Source: Chloroflexota bacterium
GTDB lineage: Bacteria > Chloroflexota > Dehalococcoidia > DSTF01 > JACRBR01
Length of the DNA stretch: 15,367 nucleotides
NCBI GenBank assembly: GCA_016213125.1
Contig: JACRBR010000360.1
Location: 1 to 15,367 of the forward strand
Direction of reading: 5' to 3'
Part shown: positions 1 through 5,990 of the stretch, one piece after another
Layout: each line of letters starts with the position of its first letter
Position numbering within the stretch: position 1 is the first letter of the stretch
Program-made: the position numbers and the translations under genes
Notes under the pieces: model-generated
The model's database searches: none
What the model was told of the DNA's origin: nothing
Seen by the model: only the letters and a program-made list of their open reading frames with translations

Positions 1-463
1 AGCGCTCCTTCCAGTCGGAGCCGGGGGCGTTGGCGAGCATCTGGGCGATGACCTCGCTGTCGCTGCCTGTAGTGAAGGTCATGCCATCGCGCAGGAGCTC
101 CTCGCGGAGCTCGCTAGCGTTGACGATGTTGCCGTTGTGGCCAAGGGCGAGCTCGCCGTGCTGACCCCACACGCGGAACGGTTGTGCGTTCTCGGCGCGG
201 GAAGCACCGGTCGTGGAGTAGCGGGTGTGGCCGATAGCGAACGAGCCCGGGAGGTAGCTGAGATCGTCCTCATCGAAGACCTGCGAGACGAGGCCCATGC
301 CTGTCTTGAGGTGGAGGGTGCGCGAGTTGGCTGTAGCGATACCGGCGCTCTCTTGCCCTCGATGCTGGAGGGCGTAGAGGCCGAAGAAGGTGATTCTTGC
401 GACGTCTTCTCCGGGCGCGTACACGCCAAAGACGCCGCACGCCTCCCTCAGGTTTGGGAGCAC
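1..463 (-). CDS. purF: Amidophosphoribosyltransferase (PurF), N-terminal part, partial at window edge
   Basis: PurF makes 5-phosphoribosylamine from PRPP and glutamine, the first committed step of purine synthesis, in the cytoplasm. The visible 154 residues are the N-terminal Ntn glutaminase domain; the phosphoribosyltransferase domain lies beyond position 1. Visible family motifs are REACGVFGVYAPGED at residues 6-20, then LQHRGQESAGIAT, IGHTRYSTTG, LGHNGNIVNA and TTGSDSEVIA. The start is taken as GTG at 461-463 because AGGAGG lies 5 bases upstream. This gives an eight-residue propeptide before Cys9, which by family knowledge is removed autocatalytically to expose the N-terminal nucleophile, as in the Bacillus-type enzyme. 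The frame stays open about 165 bp further upstream with other GTG codons, but that stretch has no PurF similarity. It is divergent from the GT4 gene at 719. Identity is near certain; the start is good. Confidence 0.96.
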   Translation of the reverse strand, partial: MLPNLREACGVFGVYAPGEDVARITFFGLYALQHRGQESAGIATANSRTLHLKTGMGLVSQVFDEDDLSYLPGSFAIGHTRYSTTGASRAENAQPFRVWGQHGELALGHNGNIVNASELREELLRDGMTFTTGSDSEVIAQMLANAPGSDWKER

Positions 464-468
464 ACCAA

Positions 469-474
469 CCTCCT
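469..474 (-). promoter_or_regulatory. Shine-Dalgarno AGGAGG deciding the purF start
   Basis: The minus strand reads AGGAGG here, 5 bases before the GTG at 461-463. It favours that GTG over upstream in-frame GTG codons and yields the short propeptide expected for PurF. Confidence 0.75.
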
Positions 475-532
475 GCCCAAAGGCAGTTGCTCCGCAGAAG
501 GTGCCCACGGGGTTGGGTCCCTCTGGGTTGAT

Positions 533-561
533 ATGGTAGCAGGAGACGCCGGGAGTGGAAA
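533..561 (-). promoter_or_regulatory. Candidate sigma-70-like promoter of purF
   Basis: The minus strand shows TTTCCA at 556-561, a 17-bp spacer and TACCAT at 533-538. Each hexamer matches the consensus at four of six positions. A start site would fall about 65 bases before the purF GTG. Found by eye in GC-rich DNA, so chance is possible. Confidence 0.3.
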
Positions 562-640
562 CCCGAAGTGAGACGGGGAGATTAGGAAGCGCGACAGTCG
601 CATCGCCCGGCACGAATCCCGCCGCTACAATCACTCCCGT

Positions 641-718
641 GACTCATTCATCCTCCATCCTCCATCGTCCAGCTTCCCTGGTCCCGCCTCTCACCTCCCA
701 CTTCTCGCTTCCCTCGTC
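641..718. repeat. Pyrimidine-rich degenerate short-period tract before the GT4 gene
   Basis: The plus strand from about 641 to 718 is almost all C and T, with few purines, and is built of loosely repeated words such as CATCCTCC and CTCACCTC or CTCGCTTC at a 7-8 bp period. It ends directly at the ATG at 719, so that gene has no Shine-Dalgarno. The rest of the 464-718 spacer holds the purF signals and a lone TACAAT (626-631, plus strand) without a convincing -35; nothing else is seen in it. This is one of several differently worded tracts at gene boundaries in this window. Confidence 0.6.
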
Positions 719-1990
719 ATGAAAATCCTCTTCACCCTCCACCAGGGCAACATGTACTCGGGCGGGCAGGGCGTGTACACGGCGGAGGTGACACGCGAAC
801 TGGCGCGCCTGGGCCACGATGTGCATCTGATCGTCGGGCCGCCATGGCCGGACGCGGACCCTGCGGTGACCGTGCACAGGGTGCCTTCGTACAGCGTGTA
901 CCGCCTGCTGGAGACCCAGAAGTTCTGGTTCTACGGGCGCCCCTGGAAGAGCTTCTTCCACCCGCTGAACGCGTATGAACTGGCGACGAGCCGGGCGGGC
1001 CAGTTCAGCGTCATGTCGGCGTTCTCGTGGCGCGCGTACATGCTCTGGCGTGAGCTCCAGCAGAGATACCAGTTTGACATCGTCCACGACGTGCAGGTGC
1101 TGGGGTACGGCACGTGGATGATCCACGCCAGCGGCATGCCCGTCGTCGCCAACATCCATCACCCCCTCTCCATCGACCGGCTGAACCAGATGCGCCAGGC
1201 CACGCGGCTGGGATGGATGCTGCGGGTCCAGATGTTCTACCCCTTCTGGATGCAGGAGGTGGTGGCGCGCCGGATGGACCGCATCATCACCGGCTCGCGG
1301 AAGTCGCTGGAGTCCGTGAAGGAGGCCTTCGCGCTTCGCGACGACCAGATCACGGCGATCCACGACGGCGTCGACACCAACGTCTTTCGTCCGATGCCGG
1401 ACGTCCCGAAGAAGCCGGGGATGATCCTGTTCGTCGGCAACAGCGAGGACCGCAACAAGGGCGCGAAGTTCCTCATCGAGGCTGTGAAGATCCTCAAAGA
1501 CCGCGGCCCGTCCGCTGACGGCGTGGACTTCCACCTCGTCTTCAAGGATCGCCTCGACGCCGAGATGGCCCCGAAGCTGGCGACCGAACTCGGCGTGCGC
1601 GACCGCATGACCTTCGTGGGCCGGCTCCCGGTGGAGGAGCTGGCGCGCCTGTACAACGAAGCGGAGGTGCTGGTGTCGCCGTCGGTCTATGAGGGCTTCG
1701 GCCTCCCGGCGGCGGAGGCCAACGCCTGCGGCGTGCCCGTCATCGCCACGACGGCGGGGGCGTTCCCGGAGGTCATCGCGGACGGCGAGACCGGAATCCT
1801 CGTTCAGCCCGGCCAGGCCCAGCCGCTCGCAGACGCGATCGAGGCCCTACTGCGGGATCCGGCGAAGCGGCGAACCATGGGCGCGGCCGGCACCCGCCGC
1901 ATCGCCGAGCAGTTCTCCTGGCGCGTCACCGCCGAGAAGACGCTGGCCCTCTACGAGGAAGTGCTCGCGCACCGGAGAAGCCGGACGTGA
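719..1990 (+). CDS. Glycosyltransferase family 4 (GT-B fold)
   Basis: Predicted cytoplasmic, membrane-associated retaining glycosyltransferase of 423 residues, full length for GT4. The N-terminal Rossmann-like domain starts MKILFTLHQGN and carries the glycine-rich GGQGVYT loop at residues 15-21. The C-terminal donor-binding domain holds HDGVDTNVFRP (215-225), ILFVGNSEDRNKG (236-248) with the usual Arg and Lys, and the EX7E motif with Glu325 and Glu333 in YEGFGLPAAEA. Acceptor and donor sugar cannot be read from the sequence. The ATG at 719 agrees with the usual family N-terminus but is preceded by a C/T tract with no Shine-Dalgarno, so translation may be leaderless or SD-independent. The stop codon lies inside a GACGTGAG-type repeat. 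It stands alone on the plus strand and may join the same glycan pathway as the minus-strand cluster, which is an inference. Confidence 0.92.
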   Translation: MKILFTLHQGNMYSGGQGVYTAEVTRELARLGHDVHLIVGPPWPDADPAVTVHRVPSYSVYRLLETQKFWFYGRPWKSFFHPLNAYELATSRAGQFSVMSAFSWRAYMLWRELQQRYQFDIVHDVQVLGYGTWMIHASGMPVVANIHHPLSIDRLNQMRQATRLGWMLRVQMFYPFWMQEVVARRMDRIITGSRKSLESVKEAFALRDDQITAIHDGVDTNVFRPMPDVPKKPGMILFVGNSEDRNKGAKFLIEAVKILKDRGPSADGVDFHLVFKDRLDAEMAPKLATELGVRDRMTFVGRLPVEELARLYNEAEVLVSPSVYEGFGLPAAEANACGVPVIATTAGAFPEVIADGETGILVQPGQAQPLADAIEALLRDPAKRRTMGAAGTRRIAEQFSWRVTAEKTLALYEEVLAHRRSRT

Positions 1991-2020
1991 GATGTGCGCA
2001 GTGCGACACGAGACGTGAGG
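1984..2020. repeat. Degenerate GACGTGAG/GTGCGAC-type tract over the GT4 stop codon
   Basis: GACGTGAG occurs at 1984-1991 and again as GACGTGAG at 2012-2019, with related words GATGTGCG and GTGCGACACG between them. The TGA stop of the GT4 gene (1988-1990) lies in the first copy. No hairpin with a T-run follows, so it is not an intrinsic terminator. Confidence 0.6.
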
Positions 2021-2066
2021 AAGGGCCGCATCGCGCGACCCTGTCGGCTCCCGGAGACCTACGCCA

Positions 2067-2091
2067 CTGACGCGCTGATGCGCTGATGCAC
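2067..2091. repeat. Short tandem repeat of CGCTGATG-like units
   Basis: The plus strand carries CTGACGCG, CTGATGCG and CTGATGCA in succession, an 8-bp unit repeated three times with small changes. It sits just beyond the stop codon of the minus-strand membrane protein gene (2094-2096). The rest of 1991-2093 shows no gene and no clear signal. Confidence 0.7.
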
Positions 2092-2093
2092 TC

Positions 2094-2303
2094 CTAATCG
2101 TCCGCCGGCGGTTCGATCGGCGTCGTCAGCAGCGCCCGGCCGATCCAGAAAGCGATGTAGAGCACACCCAGCGTCCCCGCCAGCACCGGCAGCGCCAGCG
2201 CCATGTAGCTGCGCCGCAAGATGCCAATGGTGAAGAAGAGTCCGGCGAAGGCGCTCGCGGCGCAGATGATCATCCCGGCGGATCGTGAGCGTTCTGCTCC
2301 CAT
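2094..2303 (-). CDS. Small two-helix membrane protein, function unknown
   Basis: A 69-residue protein that I do not recognise. After a short charged start (MGAERSRSAG) come two hydrophobic segments at about residues 9-29 and 34-57, joined by the basic loop LRRSY, and a short Pro/Asp-rich tail (PIEPPADD). The basic loop predicts both ends outside and the loop inside. The start was set at ATG 2301-2303 because AAGGAGA lies 7 bases upstream (2311-2317); the frame extends 21 codons further, but that part is Pro/Arg-rich and would bypass this site. A candidate extended -10 promoter lies at 2338-2346. It is separated from the GNAT gene upstream by 94 bp and is probably its own unit. Confidence 0.72.
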   Translation of the reverse strand: MGAERSRSAGMIICAASAFAGLFFTIGILRRSYMALALPVLAGTLGVLYIAFWIGRALLTTPIEPPADD

Positions 2304-2310
2304 GGCGGAG

Positions 2311-2317
2311 TCTCCTT
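2311..2317 (-). promoter_or_regulatory. Shine-Dalgarno AAGGAGA of the small membrane protein
   Basis: AAGGAGA on the minus strand, 7 bases before the ATG at 2301-2303. It decides the internal start against a 21-codon longer reading. Confidence 0.7.
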
Positions 2318-2337
2318 CTGGTCTGGTGTCCGGAGGG

Positions 2338-2346
2338 GTTATATCA
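2338..2346 (-). promoter_or_regulatory. Extended -10-like promoter TGATATAAC
   Basis: The minus strand reads TGA followed by TATAAC, a TGn extended -10 with five of six -10 matches, 35 bp before the ATG at 2303. No good -35 is seen, as is common for extended -10 promoters. The same TGATATA core occurs before 11587 and 13486. Confidence 0.45.
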
Positions 2347-2389
2347 CGAGGCTGCACTACGGGCACGACGATAGTCGCTTGTCACTGGC

Positions 2390-2420
2390 CCCTGTCCCTA
2401 TTCCCTGTTCTCTATTCCCT
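2390..2420. repeat. CCTRTTCCCTGTTCYCTATTCC-type degenerate repeat over the GNAT stop codon
   Basis: The plus strand runs through CCTGTCCC, TATTCCCTG, TTCTC and TATTCCCT, alternating C-rich and T-rich words at a 6-8 bp period. On the minus strand it encodes the last residues (IENRE) and the TAG stop (2398-2400) of the GNAT gene. It therefore straddles coding and non-coding DNA. Confidence 0.65.
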
Positions 2421-2955
2421 CGAGATCGAGCCAGGCGGCCATGAACTCCATGATCACGAAGACGTTGCCCGCCCGGCGCAGCCGCCCGCACATGCGGAAG
2501 CCGGCCCGCTCGAAGGCACGCTGGGCGCGGACGTTCCAGTCGAGCGTTTTGAGGTAGACCCGCCGAAAGCCCGTGGTGCGGAAGATGTGGCGGACGGCGG
2601 TGGCGACCGCGTCTCGCCCGTAGCCGCGGCTCCAGCAGTCCCGCTCGCCGATCGTAATGCCGAGCTCGGCTTCCCGCCGGATCGCGTCGATGTTGTAGTA
2701 CATGACGTTGCCGATGTGACGGCCATCGTAGTCCTCAATTGACAGGGAGCGGCGATACGGGCTGGGGTAGAGCAGATCGTCGCGAAACAGTGCGACATAG
2801 TCGTTGTATGTGGCCGCAAAGGGCCTGGCGGCATCGAACGAAGCGAGCTCCGCGTCCGTGCGCCAGCGGAAGTCGTCGTGGGCATCGCCCATGCGCTTGT
2901 TGCGCAGGACGACGAATTCACCACGCGCGACTTCGCCCTCAACGACCGTCGTCAT
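2398..2955 (-). CDS. GNAT acetyltransferase (RimJ/RimL-like)
   Basis: Predicted cytoplasmic acetyl-CoA-dependent N-acetyltransferase of 185 residues, a normal length. Family features are an N-terminal strand with FVVLR at about 14-18, the mid-strand HIGNVMYYNID (80-90), AELGITIGE (96-104) and motif A, RGYGRDAVATAV (110-121), whose Q/R-x-x-G-x-G/A loop binds the acetyl-CoA pyrophosphate. Motif B follows with LDWNVRAQRAFERAGF (138-153), the typical N-x-R-A-x-x-x-x-x-x-x-G-F pattern of the ribosomal-protein acetyltransferase group. The substrate is not known; that group also contains antibiotic and small-molecule acetylating members. The ATG at 2953-2955 overlaps the Nudix stop by 4 bp (ATGA), with GGAG 7 bases upstream, so translation is probably coupled. 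The last five residues and the stop come from a low-complexity repeat. Confidence 0.9.
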   Translation of the reverse strand: MTTVVEGEVARGEFVVLRNKRMGDAHDDFRWRTDAELASFDAARPFAATYNDYVALFRDDLLYPSPYRRSLSIEDYDGRHIGNVMYYNIDAIRREAELGITIGERDCWSRGYGRDAVATAVRHIFRTTGFRRVYLKTLDWNVRAQRAFERAGFRMCGRLRRAGNVFVIMEFMAAWLDLEGIENRE

Positions 2956-3437
2956 GAGGCTGCTCCGGCTGCCGCGCCGGCGGCGTCGATCTCATCGATC
3001 GCGTCCAGGGCGCGGCGCACGACGTGGGCTTCGTTGCGGTACGTCATCACGCGAAGGGCCTCCTGGGCCGGAAACCAGTCCACGCGATCATACTCGCCAT
3101 CGTGCTGTTCCACACCCCCCGTGCCGTCGGGTTGCATAAGGTAGTGATAGACGGTCTTCTCGAAGCGAACGCCCTGGGACGGGCGTGCGAACTCATACTC
3201 GATGGTGCCGAGATCGCGGACGATGGCGACACCGAGGCCCGTCTCCTCCCCGACTTCGCGGAGGGCCGTCTGCCGAAGCGACTCATCGGGCTCCGGCGTC
3301 CCCTTCGGGAGGGCCCACAACCGCTCGTGGGTGCGGCCGCAGAGAATGATCTCGACCCCGGATCCGCCGCGGCGGAACACGACGCCGCCTGCGGAGACGG
3401 CCCGTTCTGTGCGGAGATCGCCGTTGCGGATGGTCAC
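2952..3437 (-). CDS. Nudix hydrolase
   Basis: A 161-residue cytoplasmic pyrophosphohydrolase of the Nudix superfamily, which cleaves a nucleoside diphosphate linked to another group using Mg2+. The Nudix box is intact at residues 46-68: Gly46, Glu52, then REVGEETGL with Arg60, Glu61, Glu64 and Glu65. It is preceded by the usual SAGGVVFRRG strand (15-24) and WALPKG (41-46). The substrate cannot be read; ALPKG followed by a short box resembles the Ap4A/(di)nucleotide or NTP housecleaning groups, which is a weak inference. The C-terminus is Ala-rich. The start is GTG at 3435-3437, overlapping the HEAT gene stop by GTGA. The only purine-rich site is directly adjacent, so initiation probably depends on coupling. 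The downstream GNAT gene overlaps by ATGA. Confidence 0.94.
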   Translation of the reverse strand: MTIRNGDLRTERAVSAGGVVFRRGGSGVEIILCGRTHERLWALPKGTPEPDESLRQTALREVGEETGLGVAIVRDLGTIEYEFARPSQGVRFEKTVYHYLMQPDGTGGVEQHDGEYDRVDWFPAQEALRVMTYRNEAHVVRRALDAIDEIDAAGAAAGAAS

Positions 3438-4426
3438 TCCTCATCCTCGCCTTCTTCGCGAACGTCGTCTTCGCCATGATCGGCATCAGCGCGGTCGAGG
3501 TAGAGCTTGAAGGCCATCGGGTCGTCAAGGAAATCCGCCGTGGCAAGCGCCTCCGTCACGGCGTCCAGGACTCGATCGTCTTCGTATTCGGTGGCGATGG
3601 ACTGCAGGACGGATTTCGCGGCGGATCCCCCGATCTGCCCGAGGGCCGCTATCGCGGCTTCCTGCACCTCCGCATCCTCGTCCGCGATCAGTTCGGCGAG
3701 CTGCGGCACGGCTTCCTCATCGCCCATCTCGCCGGCAGCGGCCGCGGCCTCGTACCGCATCTCGGCGTCCTCCGAGACCATCTCGTCGAAGAGGACTGGG
3801 AGCCAGTCGGGGTCGGCGCTACGTCCCATCGCGTGGACGGCGCTGATCGCAAGCCGCCTGTCGCCGCTGCCATAGGCGTCGTCGATGAGGTCATGCACCC
3901 ACTCTTCGCTCCGGATCCCCAGGGCTTCGAGCGCACGTCCACGCACCTCGACGAGTTGCGCCTCGTCGTAGTAGACCGACCGCAGGGCGTCTTCGATCTC
4001 CCCGGTGACCGCAGCATGCGTGTCGTTCAGCTCTGCTCGCGCGAGGTAGAGACCGAGGGCGACCGCGGCCTCCCCACGAACCAGCGCTTCCGGATCCGCG
4101 AGCATCTGTATAAGGCGGCGGGCGAGATCGTCGCCGTCGTATTCCCAGAGAGCCTTGATGGACTGCGCCCGCACCTGTACGTCGGGATCATCCAGCCCGA
4201 GGAAGAACACCCGATCGAATCGGAACTCGACATTGTCCTCGGCGAGTTCCGCGAGCAGATCGATGACTTCGCGCCGGCGTTGGATGCTGAGTGAGCGGAA
4301 CGCACCCGCGAACCGCGCGAGATCGTCCGCTGGCATCGCGCTGAGCAGGGCGAGCGAGGTCGCGGTCGGCGCGTGTTCGGGATCCTGCAGCGCTGTGATC
4401 AGCGTATCGAGCGACAACGACAACAC
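3434..4426 (-). CDS. HEAT-repeat protein
   Basis: A 330-residue, strongly acidic, all-helical protein with no signal peptide or membrane segment. HEAT/PBS-lyase-type repeats are visible: DDPDVQVRAQSIKALWE (79-95), ADPEALVRGEAAVALGLYL (110-128), LVEVRGRALEALG (158-170), DRRLAISAVHAMG (189-201), SEDAEMRYEAAAAAGEMG (218-235) and DEDAEVQEAAIAALGQIGG (249-267). Such solenoids are protein-binding scaffolds; some relatives act with phycobilin lyases, but no enzyme motif is seen. The tail is very acidic (EDDVREEGEDEE). The start is uncertain: GTG at 4424-4426 is the longest reading, and TTG codons 2 and 4 are alternatives with GAGGTG in front. It is first in a HEAT-Nudix-GNAT unit coupled by 4-bp overlaps. 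Confidence 0.88.
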   Translation of the reverse strand: MLSLSLDTLITALQDPEHAPTATSLALLSAMPADDLARFAGAFRSLSIQRRREVIDLLAELAEDNVEFRFDRVFFLGLDDPDVQVRAQSIKALWEYDGDDLARRLIQMLADPEALVRGEAAVALGLYLARAELNDTHAAVTGEIEDALRSVYYDEAQLVEVRGRALEALGIRSEEWVHDLIDDAYGSGDRRLAISAVHAMGRSADPDWLPVLFDEMVSEDAEMRYEAAAAAGEMGDEEAVPQLAELIADEDAEVQEAAIAALGQIGGSAAKSVLQSIATEYEDDRVLDAVTEALATADFLDDPMAFKLYLDRADADHGEDDVREEGEDEE

Positions 4427-4439
4427 CTCGGCTGCGTTC

Positions 4440-4468
4440 AGTCTAGATCAGGCGTCGCCCGTTGTCAG
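4440..4468 (-). promoter_or_regulatory. Candidate sigma-70 promoter of the HEAT-Nudix-GNAT unit
   Basis: The minus strand shows CTGACA (4463-4468, five of six matches to the -35 consensus), a 17-bp spacer and TAGACT (4440-4445, four of six). It lies in the 59-bp gap after the GT2 gene. The predicted transcript would start only about 5-8 bases before the GTG at 4426, so the mRNA would be nearly leaderless. Confidence 0.42.
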
Positions 4469-4485
4469 CACGTAGCGAATCGCGG

Positions 4486-5259
4486 TCAATCATCCCGGCC
4501 GCTTGTGGGTGATGCTGCGGGCTCGGCGCTTGTAGCCCTGGTCAGCGATGACACGGTTGTACGTGACGAACGCCGGGAGAAGCGCGTACGGACGATGGCG
4601 CGAAGTACGCTCCAGCCGACAGATGGACTCAACTTCTTACCTTCGTCGACAGAACGAGGATTGTAAGTGACCGGCACCTCGACGATCCGGTGGCCGTCGC
4701 GCAGGAGGCGGCAGGTGATCTCGGCATCGAGATCGAAGCCGTTGCAGCGCAGATCGAGCGTGCGCGCGGTGTCGGTTCGGAGGACTTTGTAACAGGTGAG
4801 GATGTCGGTCAGTCGCGTGAGAAAGAGAACGTTGGCCGCCCAGGTAAGGCCGAAGTTGCCGGCGTAGCCAACCCAGGGCGTGGCGCCCCTGCCGCGCCCC
4901 CTGAAGCGCGAGCCGAAGACGACGTCGGTCCTGCCTTCCACGATCGGGGCCAGCAGCGACGGGATCTCGCCGGGGTCGAGCTCGAGATCCGCGTCCTGCA
5001 CCATGACGATGTCGCCGGCCGCCCGCTCGAAGCCGGTGCGGACGGCGCGCCCCTTGCCGCGAGCGGCGTCTTCGAGCACGAGCACGAGGTCATCCGAGGG
5101 CGGCAGGGCCAGCAGCGCCTCGCGGGTGCCGTCGGTTGAGGCGCCGTCAACGACGATCAGCTCCTTCGTCATCCCGCAGTCCACGGCGCGCACCCGCTCG
5201 ATGAGCGGGATCACCGTGTCGCGCTCGTTGCGGACGGGGATGACGATGGACAGCTTCAT
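4486..5259 (-). CDS. Glycosyltransferase family 2, polyprenyl-phosphate sugar synthase-like (DPM1-like)
   Basis: A 257-residue GT-A enzyme. The nucleotide-binding start MKLSIVIPVRNE is followed by LIVVDGASTDGT (34-45) with the metal-ligand region, then GKGRAVRTGF (69-78) and the catalytic QDADLEL (88-94) containing the DxD motif (Asp89, Asp91). FGSRFRG (115-121) and YNPRSVDEGKKLS (199-211) are typical of the DPM1/polyprenyl-phosphate hexosyltransferase group, which moves a sugar from a GDP or UDP donor to a polyprenyl phosphate on the inner membrane face. No C-terminal membrane anchor is present; the tail after residue 225 is basic, then Ser/Thr-rich and disordered-looking. The start is ATG 5257-5259, overlapping the nucleotidyltransferase stop by ATGA with GGAG 8 bases upstream; a longer in-frame reading is rejected. 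It probably feeds the three GT-C enzymes upstream in the operon, which is an inference. Confidence 0.9.
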   Translation of the reverse strand: MKLSIVIPVRNERDTVIPLIERVRAVDCGMTKELIVVDGASTDGTREALLALPPSDDLVLVLEDAARGKGRAVRTGFERAAGDIVMVQDADLELDPGEIPSLLAPIVEGRTDVVFGSRFRGRGRGATPWVGYAGNFGLTWAANVLFLTRLTDILTCYKVLRTDTARTLDLRCNGFDLDAEITCRLLRDGHRIVEVPVTYNPRSVDEGKKLSPSVGWSVLRAIVRTRFSRRSSRTTVSSLTRATSAEPAASPTSGRDD

Positions 5260-5990
5260 GCGTGGCGCTCCGCCAGGAGTCGCGCGGCGTCCTCGAGCTG
5301 CTCGATGCGATCGATGGCCAGCCATTCTCCGTCGAAGCGATACGCGCCGACGGGACGGCCTCCCGCCAGCAGGCGGTTGATGAGGTCCGGGATGTCGACG
5401 AACTCGTCCTTCGGGATGAGATCGAGCGCCGACGGCTGGACGGCGTAGATGCCGGCGCTCACGGTGTCGGTGACGGATGGCTTCTCGACGATGCCGGTGA
5501 CGCGGCCGTCCTGCACCTGGATCACGCCGTAGGGATGCTGGAGCACGTGGTCGCGCGTGACGACGGTCACCTCGTGACCGCTCTGCCGGTGTGCGGCGGT
5601 GAGCGCGCGCATATCGAGGTCCGTGAGGATGTCGCCGTTCATCACCAGCAGCGGCTCGCCGTCCGCCAGCGCGACGGCGTCGCGGACCAGCGCGAGCGGC
5701 CCGGCGGTGCCGAGGGGCTGCGTCTCGCGCACGTACTCGATGTGGACGCCGAGGTGTGCGCCATCGCGGAAGTACGTCTCGATGAGCTCAGCGCGGTACC
5801 CGACGGCGATCACCAGGTCGTCGAAGCCCGACGCCTTCAGGCGGTCGATGATCTCTTCGAGGATCGGCTTCTCCCCGATGGGCAGCAGCGGCTTGGGGAT
5901 GGTGTACGTCAGCGGCCGCAATCGCACGCCGCGGCCGCCCGCGAGGATCACAGTCTTCATGCGGCCGGTGCTCATACGACCCGTACTCAT
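5256..5990 (-). CDS. Sugar-phosphate nucleotidyltransferase
   Basis: A 244-residue cytoplasmic enzyme that joins a sugar 1-phosphate to an NTP, giving an NDP-sugar and pyrophosphate. The signature VILAGGRGVRLRPLT (14-28) is followed by IPKPLLPIGEKP (31-42), GTAGPLA (94-100), the metal-binding MNGDILTD (117-124), PYGVI (153-157) and VEKP (168-171). Two details are less usual: Val22 replaces the common Thr/Ser after Gly-x-Gly, and the C-terminal EWLAIDRIEQL replaces the common W-x-D-I-G-T-P-E. The sugar and nucleotide are not predictable. The start ATG (5988-5990) overlaps the SDR stop by ATGA and has AAGGAG 8 bases upstream. The N-terminus is duplicated, MSTGR-MSTGR-MKTV, giving three in-frame ATGs 15 bp apart; the third matches the usual family start. 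Confidence 0.92.
   Translation of the reverse strand: MSTGRMSTGRMKTVILAGGRGVRLRPLTYTIPKPLLPIGEKPILEEIIDRLKASGFDDLVIAVGYRAELIETYFRDGAHLGVHIEYVRETQPLGTAGPLALVRDAVALADGEPLLVMNGDILTDLDMRALTAAHRQSGHEVTVVTRDHVLQHPYGVIQVQDGRVTGIVEKPSVTDTVSAGIYAVQPSALDLIPKDEFVDIPDLINRLLAGGRPVGAYRFDGEWLAIDRIEQLEDAARLLAERHA
5960..5990 (-). repeat. 15-bp tandem duplication containing the start codon
   Basis: Two adjacent 15-bp units each encode MSTGR at the start of the nucleotidyltransferase. They differ at four bases, all third codon positions (AGT/AGC, ACG/ACC, GGT/GGC, CGT/CGC). A third ATG follows directly after them. Confidence 0.85.

Noticed and set aside
137..571. Plus-strand open frame opposite purF
   Set aside because: The other strand encodes clear PurF motifs over most of it; this frame shows no family pattern.
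626..631. TACAAT on the plus strand as a promoter for the GT4 gene
   Set aside because: The -35 position (603-608) reads TCGCCC, a poor match, and the leader would be about 80 bases of repeat. Kept only as a remark.
464..640. In-frame upstream extension of purF with several GTG codons
   Set aside because: The segment lacks PurF similarity and would place the catalytic cysteine far from the N-terminus. AGGAGG marks the start at 463.
1991..2093. Intrinsic terminator after the GT4 gene
   Set aside because: No stable stem followed by a T-run is visible; the region is repeat words and plain spacer.
2304..2366. 21-codon N-terminal extension of the small membrane protein
   Set aside because: It covers the candidate promoter and the AAGGAGA site of the shorter reading.
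5260..5325. 22-codon N-terminal extension of the GT2
   Set aside because: The family start is MKLSIVIPV at 5259, with an ATGA overlap and GGAG in front.
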